Source: Paenibacillus ferrarius (lineage in GTDB: Bacteria > Bacillota > Bacilli > Paenibacillales > NBRC-103111). From it: a stretch of DNA of 64,000 bases. The notes under the pieces were generated by a model. The model was not told the origin of the DNA. It worked only from the letters and a program-made list of their open reading frames with translations, and ran no database searches. This document shows positions 33,737 through 42,621 of the stretch, piece after piece. The position numbers and the translations under genes were made by a program. The stretch's first letter is position 1, and every line of letters begins with the position of its first letter. The stretch covers positions 372,001 to 436,000 of the forward strand of contig NZ_MBTG01000012.1 of NCBI RefSeq assembly GCF_002027705.1, written 5' to 3'.

Positions 33737-34986
33737 CGGAACCCAATCTCAGCCCTAATCAAGAACGGATAGCCAGCGATATCCATAAGCTCGCATCTCT
33801 GACGAATCCCAGCAAACCCGGCTGGACGCGGAGGCCGTTCACGAGCTGGTACGCTCTTGGACGTGAATGGCTGCAAGAACAAATGGCGGAATTGCACATG
33901 AGCGTACACTACGATGCAGCTTCCAATCTCATTGGAAGTATCCCCGGAAGTGAATCTGAATTGAAACCTATTATGGTTGGTTCACATACGGATACCGTGA
34001 CTGGCGGAGGCCGGTTTGACGGAATTATAGGAGTCATTGCTGGCTTAGAACTGGTTCGAGTGTTGCGTGAATCAGGAATCACCCTGCGGCATCCCTTGGA
34101 AATCGTCGATTTCACGGCAGAAGAGCCAAGCGAATTCGGTATATCGACCATCGGCAGCAGAGGAATGGTTAATAATTTAACAGAGGAAATGCTGCTTCGC
34201 CAAGATCCGAATGGACTTGTGCTGAAAGAAGCGATCGTACTTGCTGGAGGCAATCCAGACTTGATTTCGGAGCAAGCACGGAAGCCGGGAGATGTGGCTT
34301 TATATTTGGAGCTGCATATTGAGCAAGGTCCAATACTTGAACAGAGCTTGCATCGTTTGGGTGTCGTAACGGGGATTGTCGGCATCCATCGATATCGGAT
34401 TGTTGTTGAAGGATCGCCGAACCATGCGGGAACGACGCCGATGACGATGCGCTCCGATGCGTTGACCGGTGCAGCGCAGCTTGTGTTGGAGCTTGAAGCA
34501 TTGATGAATCTAGCCTATGAAGAATCTGTTGTGGGTACTGTAGGGAAATTGAATGTTGAACCCAACGCTTCCAACGTTATCCCAGGTCGTGTTGAATTTG
34601 ATTTGGAAATAAGGTCAATCAATAGCTCAATTTTAGTTGACATTATTGCGGTATATCAGGAAAAGGCGAAGCGGATTGCGCATCAAAGAGGGCTTGCAAT
34701 ACAGTTCGACAGCTTATCGAAATCCGAGCCCATTCGGGTTAACAACGAGGTGCAGTCAGGTATTCGCAGCGCCTGCCAGCAGACGGGATCTACCCTTGAC
34801 TTGCCAAGCGGCGCAGGACATGACGGGAATCAGATATCACGCATTGCCCCTATCGGCATGATCTTCGTACCTAGCAAGGAAGGACGAAGCCATTGTCCGG
34901 AGGAATGGACCAGCCAAGAGGATGTGGCGTTGGGGGTTGAAGCCTTGATTCGAGCTGTACTTTTATTTGATCAGAGGCTTGATTAG
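33733..34986 (+). CDS. Zn-dependent N-carbamoyl-amino-acid / allantoate amidohydrolase (M20 family)
   Basis: 417 aa. Metal ligands are visible in VGSHTDTVTGGGRFDGIIGV (His, Asp), TAEEPSEFG (Glu), LELHIEQGPILEQ (His) and SGAGHDGNQIS (His); the substrate-gating segment is GSPNHAGTTPMTMRSDAL. The group includes L-carbamoylases, beta-ureidopropionase and allantoate amidohydrolase. ATGA overlap with the hydantoinase gene gives a two-step hydantoin-to-amino-acid module. In context, N-carbamoyl-glutamate to glutamate, ammonia and CO2 is proposed. Confidence 0.9.
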   Translation: MTEPNLSPNQERIASDIHKLASLTNPSKPGWTRRPFTSWYALGREWLQEQMAELHMSVHYDAASNLIGSIPGSESELKPIMVGSHTDTVTGGGRFDGIIGVIAGLELVRVLRESGITLRHPLEIVDFTAEEPSEFGISTIGSRGMVNNLTEEMLLRQDPNGLVLKEAIVLAGGNPDLISEQARKPGDVALYLELHIEQGPILEQSLHRLGVVTGIVGIHRYRIVVEGSPNHAGTTPMTMRSDALTGAAQLVLELEALMNLAYEESVVGTVGKLNVEPNASNVIPGRVEFDLEIRSINSSILVDIIAVYQEKAKRIAHQRGLAIQFDSLSKSEPIRVNNEVQSGIRSACQQTGSTLDLPSGAGHDGNQISRIAPIGMIFVPSKEGRSHCPEEWTSQEDVALGVEALIRAVLLFDQRLD

Positions 34987-34992
34987 GAAGGG

Positions 34993-36642
34993 ATGATGAA
35001 TATGGAACGAATTACGGCAGCTAGAGGCTTAAACTTGCGGTGCAAAGGATGGCGCCAAGAAGCGCTTCTCCGCATGCTGGAGAACGTGCTTGAGAATGGA
35101 GAGAATCAAAAAGAACTTATCGTGTATGCGGCGTTAGCCAAGGCGGCAAGAAATTGGCCATCTTATCACGCTATCGTTCATACGTTGAAAGAATTGGAAG
35201 AGGATGAAACGCTCGTTATTCAATCAGGCAAACCTATCGGCATTTTCAAAACCCATCGGTTCTCCCCGCTTGTCGTGATGGCAAACTGCAATTTGGTTGG
35301 TCGATGGGCGACAAGTGAAAACTTTTATCGGCTGCAAGAAAAAGGTTTGCTGATCTGGGGAGGCTTAACGGCGGCAGCTTGGCAATATATTGGTTCCCAG
35401 GGTGTTATTCAAGGGACTTACGAAATTTTCCAGAGCATTGCGAGGCTTCATTTTGATGGCAGTTTGGCGGGCAAGTTTATTCTAACTGCCGGTTTGGGCG
35501 GAATGGGAGGCGCTCAGCCTCTTGCAGGGACACTTGCGGGAGCAGCAATCTTGTGCGTAGAAGTCTCGCAAGAGCGAATTGACCGACGTATCAAAGCTAA
35601 CTATTTGCAGCGCAAGACGGACAGCTTGGATGAAGCGCTCCTTTGGATACATGAAGCCGTACAGCAAGGAAAGGCCGTTTCTGTAGGTCTGCTAGGCAAT
35701 GCAGCGGACATTTATCCAGAGCTTGTCGAGCGTGGAATTATTCCCGATATTGTGACGGACCAAACTTCCGCGCATGATCTCGTGTATGGCTATGTTCCTT
35801 CGGGCTATCAAATTGGTGATTTGGAGGCAGCAAGAGTGCATGCGACGGAAAAGCTTCAGCATGATGCCGGGGCTTCTATCGCAAGGGAAGTGAAGGCGAT
35901 GCTTGAGCTGAAGAAGCGCGGTGCCATCGTTTTCGACAATGGCAACAATATTCGCTCCAAGGCACATCAATACGGTGTCGAGAATGCTTTCGACATTGAT
36001 ATCTTCACAGAAGCGTTCCTGCGGCCATTATTTGCGAGAGCCATTGGTCCTTTTCGATGGGTGGCGCTTAGCGGAGAAGTCAGTGATATTCAAGTCATTG
36101 ATGACTATATCCTAGAAGCATTTAAGGATAATGACATTATTACGAATTGGATTCAGCTGGCTCGCGAGCATGTTCCTGTAGAAGGACTGCCCGCACGTAT
36201 TGGCTGGTTCGGGCACGGTGATCGCACGAAGCTCGCTTTGGCCGTGAATCAAATGGTTAGAGAGGGCAAGCTGCAAGGACCCGTTGCCTTTTCGCGCGAT
36301 CATCTGGATGCAGCTTCGATGACGCATCCGAACATTATGACCGAGCGGATGAAGGATGGAAGTGACGCTATCGCAGATTGGCCGCTGCTCAATGCGATGC
36401 TGAACTGTTCTTCGATGGCCGATTTGGTCACGATTCATTCAGGTGGCGGAGGCTATGCCGGCTATATGACGAGCGCAGGCGTTACGTTGGTTGCAGACGG
36501 CCGAGTAGAAAGCGATATTCGACTCGAAACAACGCTAAACAATGATACAGGGCTTGGCGTCTTGCGGTATGCCGATGCCGGGTATGAGGAATCTGCGGAT
36601 GAGGTGCTTCGCAAGGATATCCGCTGGATTGAAACGATATAG
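34993..36642 (+). CDS. Urocanate hydratase homologue with altered active site
   Basis: 549 aa, full length for urocanase. The NAD-binding motif FILTAGLGGMGGAQPLAGTL is kept, as is GSDAIADWPLLNAMLNCSSM. Differences matter: the segment that reads ARICW in HutU is GLPARIGWFGHGDR here, so Gly404 stands where HutU has its active-site Cys, and the usual HHGGG is IHSGGGG. Together these point to a relative acting on a modified urocanate. Thiourocanate and S-methyl-thiourocanate hydratases are known members of this family. Several in-frame ATGs exist (34993, 34996, 35002); the first is used. Tightly packed between the carbamoylase and DUF917 genes. Confidence 0.88.
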   Translation: MMNMERITAARGLNLRCKGWRQEALLRMLENVLENGENQKELIVYAALAKAARNWPSYHAIVHTLKELEEDETLVIQSGKPIGIFKTHRFSPLVVMANCNLVGRWATSENFYRLQEKGLLIWGGLTAAAWQYIGSQGVIQGTYEIFQSIARLHFDGSLAGKFILTAGLGGMGGAQPLAGTLAGAAILCVEVSQERIDRRIKANYLQRKTDSLDEALLWIHEAVQQGKAVSVGLLGNAADIYPELVERGIIPDIVTDQTSAHDLVYGYVPSGYQIGDLEAARVHATEKLQHDAGASIAREVKAMLELKKRGAIVFDNGNNIRSKAHQYGVENAFDIDIFTEAFLRPLFARAIGPFRWVALSGEVSDIQVIDDYILEAFKDNDIITNWIQLAREHVPVEGLPARIGWFGHGDRTKLALAVNQMVREGKLQGPVAFSRDHLDAASMTHPNIMTERMKDGSDAIADWPLLNAMLNCSSMADLVTIHSGGGGYAGYMTSAGVTLVADGRVESDIRLETTLNNDTGLGVLRYADAGYEESADEVLRKDIRWIETI

Positions 36643-36679
36643 AAAACGAAGCTAATCAGATGATTGGAGGAAGAAAGAG

Positions 36680-37771
36680 ATGCGTATTTTAACGGAAGAA
36701 GATGTATGGTCAGCGGTTCGTGGTGGTTCTGTATTTGCCAGTGGCGGGGGCGGATGGGTGGACCATGGTTTGCAAATTGGGAACGCGGCTGTTTCGATAG
36801 GCCAACCCAAACTTGTGTCGGTAGACGAACTGCCGGACGATGCCATCATCATTACGGCTACCGCAATTGGCGCGCCGGCTGGCACAGATTGGCAGATGCT
36901 GGGGACAGATTATATTAAAGCGGTCAAGCTGCTGCAGGAAAACTTCGAAGGCAAGGTCGTCGGCATTATGACACCGCAAAACGGGATGTCAAGTACGATC
37001 AACGGCTGGCTGCCTGCTGCCTTGCTCGACTTGGTTGTTGTAGACGCTACTGGAGACATCCGGGCACATCCAACAGGCAAGATGGGCTCGATGGGTCTGG
37101 CTGCACGGCAGGATTATGAGACGATTCAAGTCGTTGTAGGAGGCAAACGCGATAACGGCTCCTATCTGGAGCTTGTCGTGAAAGGATCGCCAGCCAAGAC
37201 ATCCAATATTCTTCGCACGGCAGCCGACCAAGCAGGGGGTTTCATCGCTTCTGCGCGTCATCCGCTGCCTGCCTCGTATATCAAAGAGCATGCGGCTATC
37301 GGCGGCATTTCTATTGCAATCGAACTGGGCAAAGCAATTATCGCCGCTCAACCGCAAGGTGGTGAGCACGTGATTGCGACCATCGTTCAGCATACAAAAG
37401 GCACCGTACTCGGCAAGGGCATCGTTACCAAACGCGATGTGCATTATTCAGGCGCATTCGATATCGGCACCATCACAGTCGAGCTGCCGGAGGGATCGTT
37501 AACCTTGCATGTGATGAACGAGTACATGGCAGTCGATGATCAGGACGGGATAAGATTGACGACTTATCCGGATGTCATAACCACGTTATCGGCAGAGACT
37601 GGATTGCCAGTTAGTGTGGGACATGTGGAAGTTGGAGCGGAACTGGCTGTATTTTCAATTCACAAAAGCCTCATCCCCTTGAGTTCCAGTGTGAAAGACC
37701 CAACCGTTTATCCGGAAGTCGAGAAAGCGCTTGGCATCGCGCTTGCCGATTATGCCTTGGACGGCATCTAA
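36680..37771 (+). CDS. DUF917 family protein, candidate thiohydantoin desulfurase
   Basis: 363 aa. The family start is clear (LTEEDVWSAVRGGSVFASGG), followed by IIITATAIGAPAGTDW, DIRAHPTGKMGSMGLA and a C-terminal DGIRLTTYPDVITTLSAETG. DUF917 was long of unknown function; from memory, a member was recently assigned to desulfurisation of an S-methyl thiohydantoin in ergothioneine-type breakdown, which I cannot check here. Between a urocanase homologue and a lyase homologue it fits that step. GGAGGAAG precedes the ATG. No His/Asp metal motif stands out enough to name a mechanism. Confidence 0.85.
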   Translation: MRILTEEDVWSAVRGGSVFASGGGGWVDHGLQIGNAAVSIGQPKLVSVDELPDDAIIITATAIGAPAGTDWQMLGTDYIKAVKLLQENFEGKVVGIMTPQNGMSSTINGWLPAALLDLVVVDATGDIRAHPTGKMGSMGLAARQDYETIQVVVGGKRDNGSYLELVVKGSPAKTSNILRTAADQAGGFIASARHPLPASYIKEHAAIGGISIAIELGKAIIAAQPQGGEHVIATIVQHTKGTVLGKGIVTKRDVHYSGAFDIGTITVELPEGSLTLHVMNEYMAVDDQDGIRLTTYPDVITTLSAETGLPVSVGHVEVGAELAVFSIHKSLIPLSSSVKDPTVYPEVEKALGIALADYALDGI

Positions 37772-37776
37772 GCCCG

Positions 37777-39318
37777 ATGAGCCAGAAAACGAATCAAGCC
37801 ATATTGTTAACCGGGAATGATCTAAGCATTGAAGACGTATACGCGGTTGCTGAAGAACGCGCTAAGGTCACTATTGCCGAGGAAGCATGGGAACTGCTCC
37901 ATAGATCGCGTCAGTTTATCCTTGAGATCTCGGCATCGGACCAGCCTGTATATGGCTTCAACCGCGGAGTTGGTCTCAATAAAGACCGCCATATTGAAGC
38001 GGAGGCGTTCGAAGCCTACAATCGTAATCTGCTGTATTCGCATTCAGCCGGCATCCCGCCCTATGCTTCCGATGCGCAGGTGCGAGCCGTCCTCTTGGTT
38101 CGGCTGAACTCCCTGCTAGTGGGACGGACCGGGGTCGATCCGACGATAGCCCGGCAGTATGCGGACTTCCTTAATTGCGGCATTCATCCGTTGTTGCCGC
38201 TTCGCGGATCGGTCGGGGCAGGCGATATTACACTGTTAGCCCATATCGGACTTGCCTTTATCGGTGAAGGCAATGTGAGTTATGAGGGAAGCAACCTTAG
38301 CGCCGCAGAAGCGATGGCGAGAAACGGTTTGCTGCCTGTCCAACTGGGGCCTAAGGATGGTCTGGCCATCGTTTCATCGAACGCCGTTGCGGCTGGAACC
38401 GGAGCACTCGTGCTCCATGCATGCAAAGAGCTGCTTGAGCTTGCTGATTTGGTTTATGCACTTTCGCTTGAAGGGCTGCAAGGCCATGTTTCTCCCTTGG
38501 ATGCAAGCGTCCAGCGGTATAGGCCATATGTCGGCCAGGCACTAAGCGCTGAACGCGTACGCACCTTGCTGACAGGCAGTGGACTCTGGGATCATGCGTC
38601 TGCCAGTCTTCAAGATCCGCTAAGCTTTCGCAGTGCTTCCCCAATTCACGGTGCAGCGTTAGATTCTTTGCGTTATGTGCAAGCGGCACTTCAGACACAT
38701 GTGAATGCATCGGACGATAATCCCTGTGTGTTGGAGGAAGAGAGGCGCATCGTTTCTTGCGCCAATTTCGAGCCGCTTACTTGGGTGCTCGGGCTTGAAA
38801 TGTTGGGTATTGCGTTAAGCCACGTATCCAAAAGCTCATGCTATCGTACGATCAAGCTGGGAACACCGCAATTTACTGGATTAAGCCGGTTTTTAGCTCC
38901 AAATGACCAGACCCTTGCATTCAGTACGATTCAGAAAACCTATACATCGCTTGATGCTGAAATCCGTCATTTAAGCACACCGTCATCAGCAGACTATTAT
39001 TCCTTGGCGGGGGACATGGAAGATCATGCGAGCAATGCTCCGTATGTGGTTAATAAATTAGAGCAAATCATAGAACGATTGCAATATATTTTAGCGATCG
39101 AAGCCATTCATGCTGCGCAAGCCATTGATTTGAGAAGCGGGATTCAGCTTGGGATAGGCACGCATGCGGCTTATGAAGAGCTTCGTACGGTTGTTCCATT
39201 CCTTGATAAGGATCGCAGTTTATCCGTAGATATCCAAGCTGCTTTGGCAAAAGTGAAGAATGGCTCTTTAGTGAAGTGTGCTAGATCCGCCATAAGCAAG
39301 CCGTTTTCCGAGTCGTAG
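37777..39318 (+). CDS. Histidine/aromatic ammonia-lyase family protein lacking the MIO serine
   Basis: 513 aa, HutH length and fold. Active-site landmarks remain: VYGFNRGVGLNKD (Tyr loop), SNAVAAGTGALVLHA (Asn), and ASDDNPCVLEE. The MIO triad is broken: HutH enzymes read GSVGASGDL, but this reads GSVGAGDIT (Ala148-Gly149-Asp150), with the Ser missing. Without Ala-Ser-Gly the electrophilic MIO group cannot form. A lyase expelling a good leaving group such as trimethylamine would not need it, which fits an ergothionase-like role. The start is 5 bases after the DUF917 stop with no clear Shine-Dalgarno, so translation is probably coupled. Confidence 0.88.
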   Translation: MSQKTNQAILLTGNDLSIEDVYAVAEERAKVTIAEEAWELLHRSRQFILEISASDQPVYGFNRGVGLNKDRHIEAEAFEAYNRNLLYSHSAGIPPYASDAQVRAVLLVRLNSLLVGRTGVDPTIARQYADFLNCGIHPLLPLRGSVGAGDITLLAHIGLAFIGEGNVSYEGSNLSAAEAMARNGLLPVQLGPKDGLAIVSSNAVAAGTGALVLHACKELLELADLVYALSLEGLQGHVSPLDASVQRYRPYVGQALSAERVRTLLTGSGLWDHASASLQDPLSFRSASPIHGAALDSLRYVQAALQTHVNASDDNPCVLEEERRIVSCANFEPLTWVLGLEMLGIALSHVSKSSCYRTIKLGTPQFTGLSRFLAPNDQTLAFSTIQKTYTSLDAEIRHLSTPSSADYYSLAGDMEDHASNAPYVVNKLEQIIERLQYILAIEAIHAAQAIDLRSGIQLGIGTHAAYEELRTVVPFLDKDRSLSVDIQAALAKVKNGSLVKCARSAISKPFSES

Positions 39319-39359
39319 GAGGATTTTGCAGCGTTAAAACGAATAGATAGGAGGTGAAT

Positions 39360-40124
39360 ATGAGTACGAACGTCGAGGTGAGACCCATGAATGGAACACA
39401 AACGTTAAGCCGTGCGCTTGATATATTATTTGCAATGGCGGAAGCAGATGGAGCTTTATCCGTCAGCGATATTGCCCAGAAGGTTTCGATTCCGGAAAGT
39501 TCTATTTACCGGTTCCTGCAGACGTTGGAGCAGAATGGTATCGTGGAACGCAGGGGAAAAGGTCAAATTGTTCTTGGCATGAGGATTCTGGACCTTGCAA
39601 GAAGCTTAAGCCAACAAGTTCATCGCGAGCTTGTTCCGTTCGCACTTCCCATTATGGAGACGTTGACAACCGCAACCAATGAAACATCCCTGTTATTTAT
39701 TCGCTCGGGAATCAATGCCATTTGTATTCAAAATGTGAAAAGCCGTGCGTTGATTCAATATTCCACAGAAAATGGAAGGATTCTGCCCCTGCATCTGGGC
39801 GCTTCCAGCAAGGCTATTCTCGCCTACGAGACGGAGAAGGTGATCGAGACTGTCACCGAGAAATTATCGAAGGAAGCCGATTGCGAGGCATTGCTGCAAG
39901 ATTTGAAAAAGATACGTGAGCAAGGCTATGCCTTAAGCCACGGTGAAGCCGATCAGGACGTATTCGCAATTGGGGCGCCTGTCTTTGACTCCCGCGGTTC
40001 ATTAATCGCAAGCGTCTCCATCGCTGGGCCCAAGTATCGTTTCGACGAGCAGCTGAAGCTTAAGTCGATTCAGGCTGTGATGGATGCTGCTGAGAACATC
40101 TCGCGCAAAATGGGAAAACAATAA
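39360..40124 (+). CDS. IclR family transcriptional regulator
   Basis: 254 aa from the ATG at 39360, five bases after AGGAGG (a GTG at 39354 lies within that site). The N-terminal HTH is LSRALDILFAMAEADGALSV, SDIAQKVSIPESSIYRFLQT, and the C-terminal effector domain has LPLHLGASSKAILAY and ISVAGPxxR-like VSIAGPKYRFDEQLK. IclR proteins commonly control adjacent catabolic operons in response to a pathway intermediate. It ends the lyase operon and is followed by a strong terminator. Confidence 0.93.
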   Translation: MSTNVEVRPMNGTQTLSRALDILFAMAEADGALSVSDIAQKVSIPESSIYRFLQTLEQNGIVERRGKGQIVLGMRILDLARSLSQQVHRELVPFALPIMETLTTATNETSLLFIRSGINAICIQNVKSRALIQYSTENGRILPLHLGASSKAILAYETEKVIETVTEKLSKEADCEALLQDLKKIREQGYALSHGEADQDVFAIGAPVFDSRGSLIASVSIAGPKYRFDEQLKLKSIQAVMDAAENISRKMGKQ

Positions 40125-40143
40125 CGAACGAAGTCATGCCATT

Positions 40144-40192
40144 CAAGCGGCGGCCTTTTACCTGAATTCTCTCAGGGAAAGGCCGCCGCTTG
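40144..40192 (+). terminator. Long stem-loop terminator after IclR gene
   Basis: A perfect 15-bp outer stem (CAAGCGGCGGCCTTT) encloses a smaller CCTGA..TCAGG stem. Confidence 0.85.
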
Positions 40193-40312
40193 CTGATTGT
40201 TCCGTTGAACAAAATTGTTAATTGCTGTATAATTTTTGAAAGCTAACACAATAATGAAATGTTCAACAATAAATGAAGTTATCCAAAGATTAATTGAAAT
40301 GGAGACAAGCGG

Positions 40313-40690
40313 ATGATTAATAAAATCGGTCAAATTATGTTGTATGTGAATAATCAAGATGAGGCATTGAAATTTTGGACAGAAAAATTAGGGTTCAGCT
40401 TAGTTTCTGAAGAAAACAACGAGCATATGAGATGGATTGAGATTGCTCCTGCTAAGGAAGCAGGAACGAACATCGTACTACACAACAAGGAACTCATTGC
40501 CAAAATGCAGCCACAATTGAATCTCAATACACCTTCGTTACTGTTTTTCTCGGACGAGCTCGATAGCTTATATCAAGATCTGAAGGACAAAAATATCACA
40601 GTCGGAGAACTTGTAACTATGCCAACAGGAAGAGTATTCAACTTCGCTGACAATGAAGGAAATTACTTTGCAGTCTTGGAAAAAAAGTAA
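40313..40690 (+). CDS. VOC family (glyoxalase/bleomycin-resistance) protein
   Basis: 125 aa. Two beta-alpha-beta-beta-beta modules are clear: IGQIMLYVNNQDEALKFWTE with KLGFSLVSEE, and LYQDLKDKNITVGELVTM with FNFADNEGNYFAVLEKK. The final Glu in YFAVLE matches a usual metal ligand, but the first-module His is absent (IGQIML), so metal binding is uncertain. Substrate unknown. Single-gene unit with its own terminator. Confidence 0.87.
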   Translation: MINKIGQIMLYVNNQDEALKFWTEKLGFSLVSEENNEHMRWIEIAPAKEAGTNIVLHNKELIAKMQPQLNLNTPSLLFFSDELDSLYQDLKDKNITVGELVTMPTGRVFNFADNEGNYFAVLEKK

Positions 40691-40698
40691 GTGTTAAT

Positions 40699-40722
40699 GC
40701 ACCTTAACCGGGTGCTTTTTTT
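40699..40722 (+). terminator. Intrinsic terminator after VOC gene
   Basis: GCACC..GGGTGC hairpin followed by seven T. It lies inside a long spurious upstream extension of the next frame, one reason to start that gene at 40910. Confidence 0.88.
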
Positions 40723-40909
40723 ATTGCTTTGCCTGCTAATGCTATCGGTTCTCATTCGGTGTCTTTTTTTATGCGTGCATATTCGCGGTCGAGAGGTGTA
40801 TATGAAAGTAAACACTGGTATATGGAATGGCTGCGCTCAGCCTCTTATACTTAAGCTATCAACGAAGCTGAAAGACATGCAACAATTTGAGGAGCATATG
40901 GGAGGTCAG

Positions 40910-42592
40910 ATGAAAATGATACGAAGAGGGAGAAATGTTCTCACAGCCACTTTGATCACCAGTCTAGTCGCTGTAACAGCATGCAGTAATAATCCGGAGT
41001 CTAGCCCGAATCCGTCCGCGTCTACAGCCGCAGCGGAAACACAATCGTCCGATACAATGAAGCTGCTTGAAGTTTCCACAGTTAGAGAAGGCGATCCATA
41101 TTTGAAATTCGACGTGGGTGAGAACTTCGATAACAATTCCGTTTACGCAGCCTATGAGAAAGACGCAGGCGTTAAAATTACGAATCAATGGGTCGCCGCT
41201 GATACCAACCAATACAAAGAAAAGCTGAAGATCGCAATTGCATCGAATGAAATTCCTGATTTGATGATGGTGGACGCCACCCAGCTTCAGCAGTTGATTG
41301 AAGCAGACATGATTATGGATCTCACCAGCGTATACGATAAGTATGCGACGCCCGAGACCAAAAAGTTCATGAAAATGGATGGCGGTACTCAAATGAAATC
41401 AGCCTCGATCGGCGGTAAATTGATGGCGATTCCGAGAACGTCCAATCCGTACTACTCGCAGTTTCTATATGTGCGTACTGACTGGCTCAAAAAGCTGAAT
41501 TTGCCCGAGCCTAAGACGATGCAGGATCTCATGACGATTGCGGAAGCATTTAAGACCAAAGATCCTGGAGGAACCGGAAGAGCGTATGGTCTTGCACTCA
41601 ACAAAGATTTGAAAGAAGACGGAGTAACTGGTCTCATCGGTTTCATGAATGGCTATCATGCCTATTTGGATTCGAATTCTGATTCAAGTCATTGGATGGA
41701 TGACGGTACTGGCAAGCTCGTTATGGGCTACGTGCAGCCGCAAATGAAAGAAGCGCTTAAGGCGCTGCAAGATATGTTCAAAAAAGGACTGATTGATCCC
41801 GAATTCGCTGTGAAAGATACGCAAAAAGAGTCGGAACTTATTTTCGGCAACAACATTGGCCTTGTATACGGTGCCGAATGGGTACCTGCACATCTTGCGA
41901 CCGGTGCGATTAAAGACGGTAAACAAGTGCAGGAATGGGGCGTTTATCCGCTTCCCTCTGTCGACAACCAACCCGCGAAGGCACAGATTGGCATCGGCGT
42001 CGACAGATATTACGTTGTGTCCAAGAAGGCAAAAAATCCGGAAGCCGTCATCAGACTGCTGAATCAATGGATTGTGGTCGATAACAACCAGACGGAAGAT
42101 AACAAAGTGTATGAGTTTGGCAAAGACCGCGTGGAAAAGAAGAACAACTACTGGCTGCTTAATCCACTTAGAGTTGGAAGTCTATCGAACGATAACGGCG
42201 AGGTGCTGCCGAAGGCGATTGCAACCAAAGACGCGAGTCTGGCGAAAACCAAAGATCAGAAAACGAGATACGAGCGGGCTATGAAATTCGTAAACGGCGA
42301 TACCAGCATGTGGTGGGAATACTTGATTTCCGGTCCGAAGGGAGCCTATTCCTTGATTCCCGATATGAAAAAGAACAATCAATTCGAACAAACCAAGTTC
42401 TACGGGGCACCGACGCCAACGATGGTTGAGAAGAATGCGATCCTTGAGAAAAAGCGCGACGAAGTATTTTTCAAAATTATTATGAACCAAGTTCCTGTTG
42501 ACGAGTTCGATAAATTTGTCGCTGATTGGAAGCGACTTGGTGGAGATCAAATGACGAAAGAAGTGAATGACTGGTATGCGAAGAGCAAATAG
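40910..42592 (+). CDS. ABC sugar transporter substrate-binding lipoprotein (LplA/YtcQ type)
   Basis: 560 aa from the ATG at 40910, after GGGAGG. The lipobox is SLVAVTAC (Cys about 24), followed by a Ser/Pro/Ala-rich linker. The body is a large type 1 solute-binding fold (YKEKLKIAIASNEIPDLMMV, LYVRTDWLKKLNLPEPKTMQ, GGTGRAYGLALNK). Such 500-560-residue lipoproteins are the Paenibacillus form used with YesMN systems to import oligosaccharides. First gene of the unit with two permeases, YesM and YesN, then NanE and a ROK kinase, suggesting an amino-sugar-containing glycan. Confidence 0.92.
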   Translation: MKMIRRGRNVLTATLITSLVAVTACSNNPESSPNPSASTAAAETQSSDTMKLLEVSTVREGDPYLKFDVGENFDNNSVYAAYEKDAGVKITNQWVAADTNQYKEKLKIAIASNEIPDLMMVDATQLQQLIEADMIMDLTSVYDKYATPETKKFMKMDGGTQMKSASIGGKLMAIPRTSNPYYSQFLYVRTDWLKKLNLPEPKTMQDLMTIAEAFKTKDPGGTGRAYGLALNKDLKEDGVTGLIGFMNGYHAYLDSNSDSSHWMDDGTGKLVMGYVQPQMKEALKALQDMFKKGLIDPEFAVKDTQKESELIFGNNIGLVYGAEWVPAHLATGAIKDGKQVQEWGVYPLPSVDNQPAKAQIGIGVDRYYVVSKKAKNPEAVIRLLNQWIVVDNNQTEDNKVYEFGKDRVEKKNNYWLLNPLRVGSLSNDNGEVLPKAIATKDASLAKTKDQKTRYERAMKFVNGDTSMWWEYLISGPKGAYSLIPDMKKNNQFEQTKFYGAPTPTMVEKNAILEKKRDEVFFKIIMNQVPVDEFDKFVADWKRLGGDQMTKEVNDWYAKSK

Positions 42593-42621
42593 TTCTTCGC
42601 TGTGGGGAGTGGTGGTGCATA

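Noticed and set aside
38282..38545. Alternative frames inside the lyase and other catabolic genes
   Set aside because: They lie wholly within strongly coding frames with clear family motifs.
37777..39318. True histidine ammonia-lyase (hutH) with hutU as a histidine-use operon
   Set aside because: The MIO serine and urocanase Cys are missing, and imidazolonepropionase (HutI) and HutG/HutF are absent; hydantoinase and carbamoylase are present instead.
40691..40909. N-terminal extension of the sugar-binding lipoprotein
   Set aside because: It begins at the VOC gene stop and contains that gene's terminator; the lipobox needs the start at 40910.
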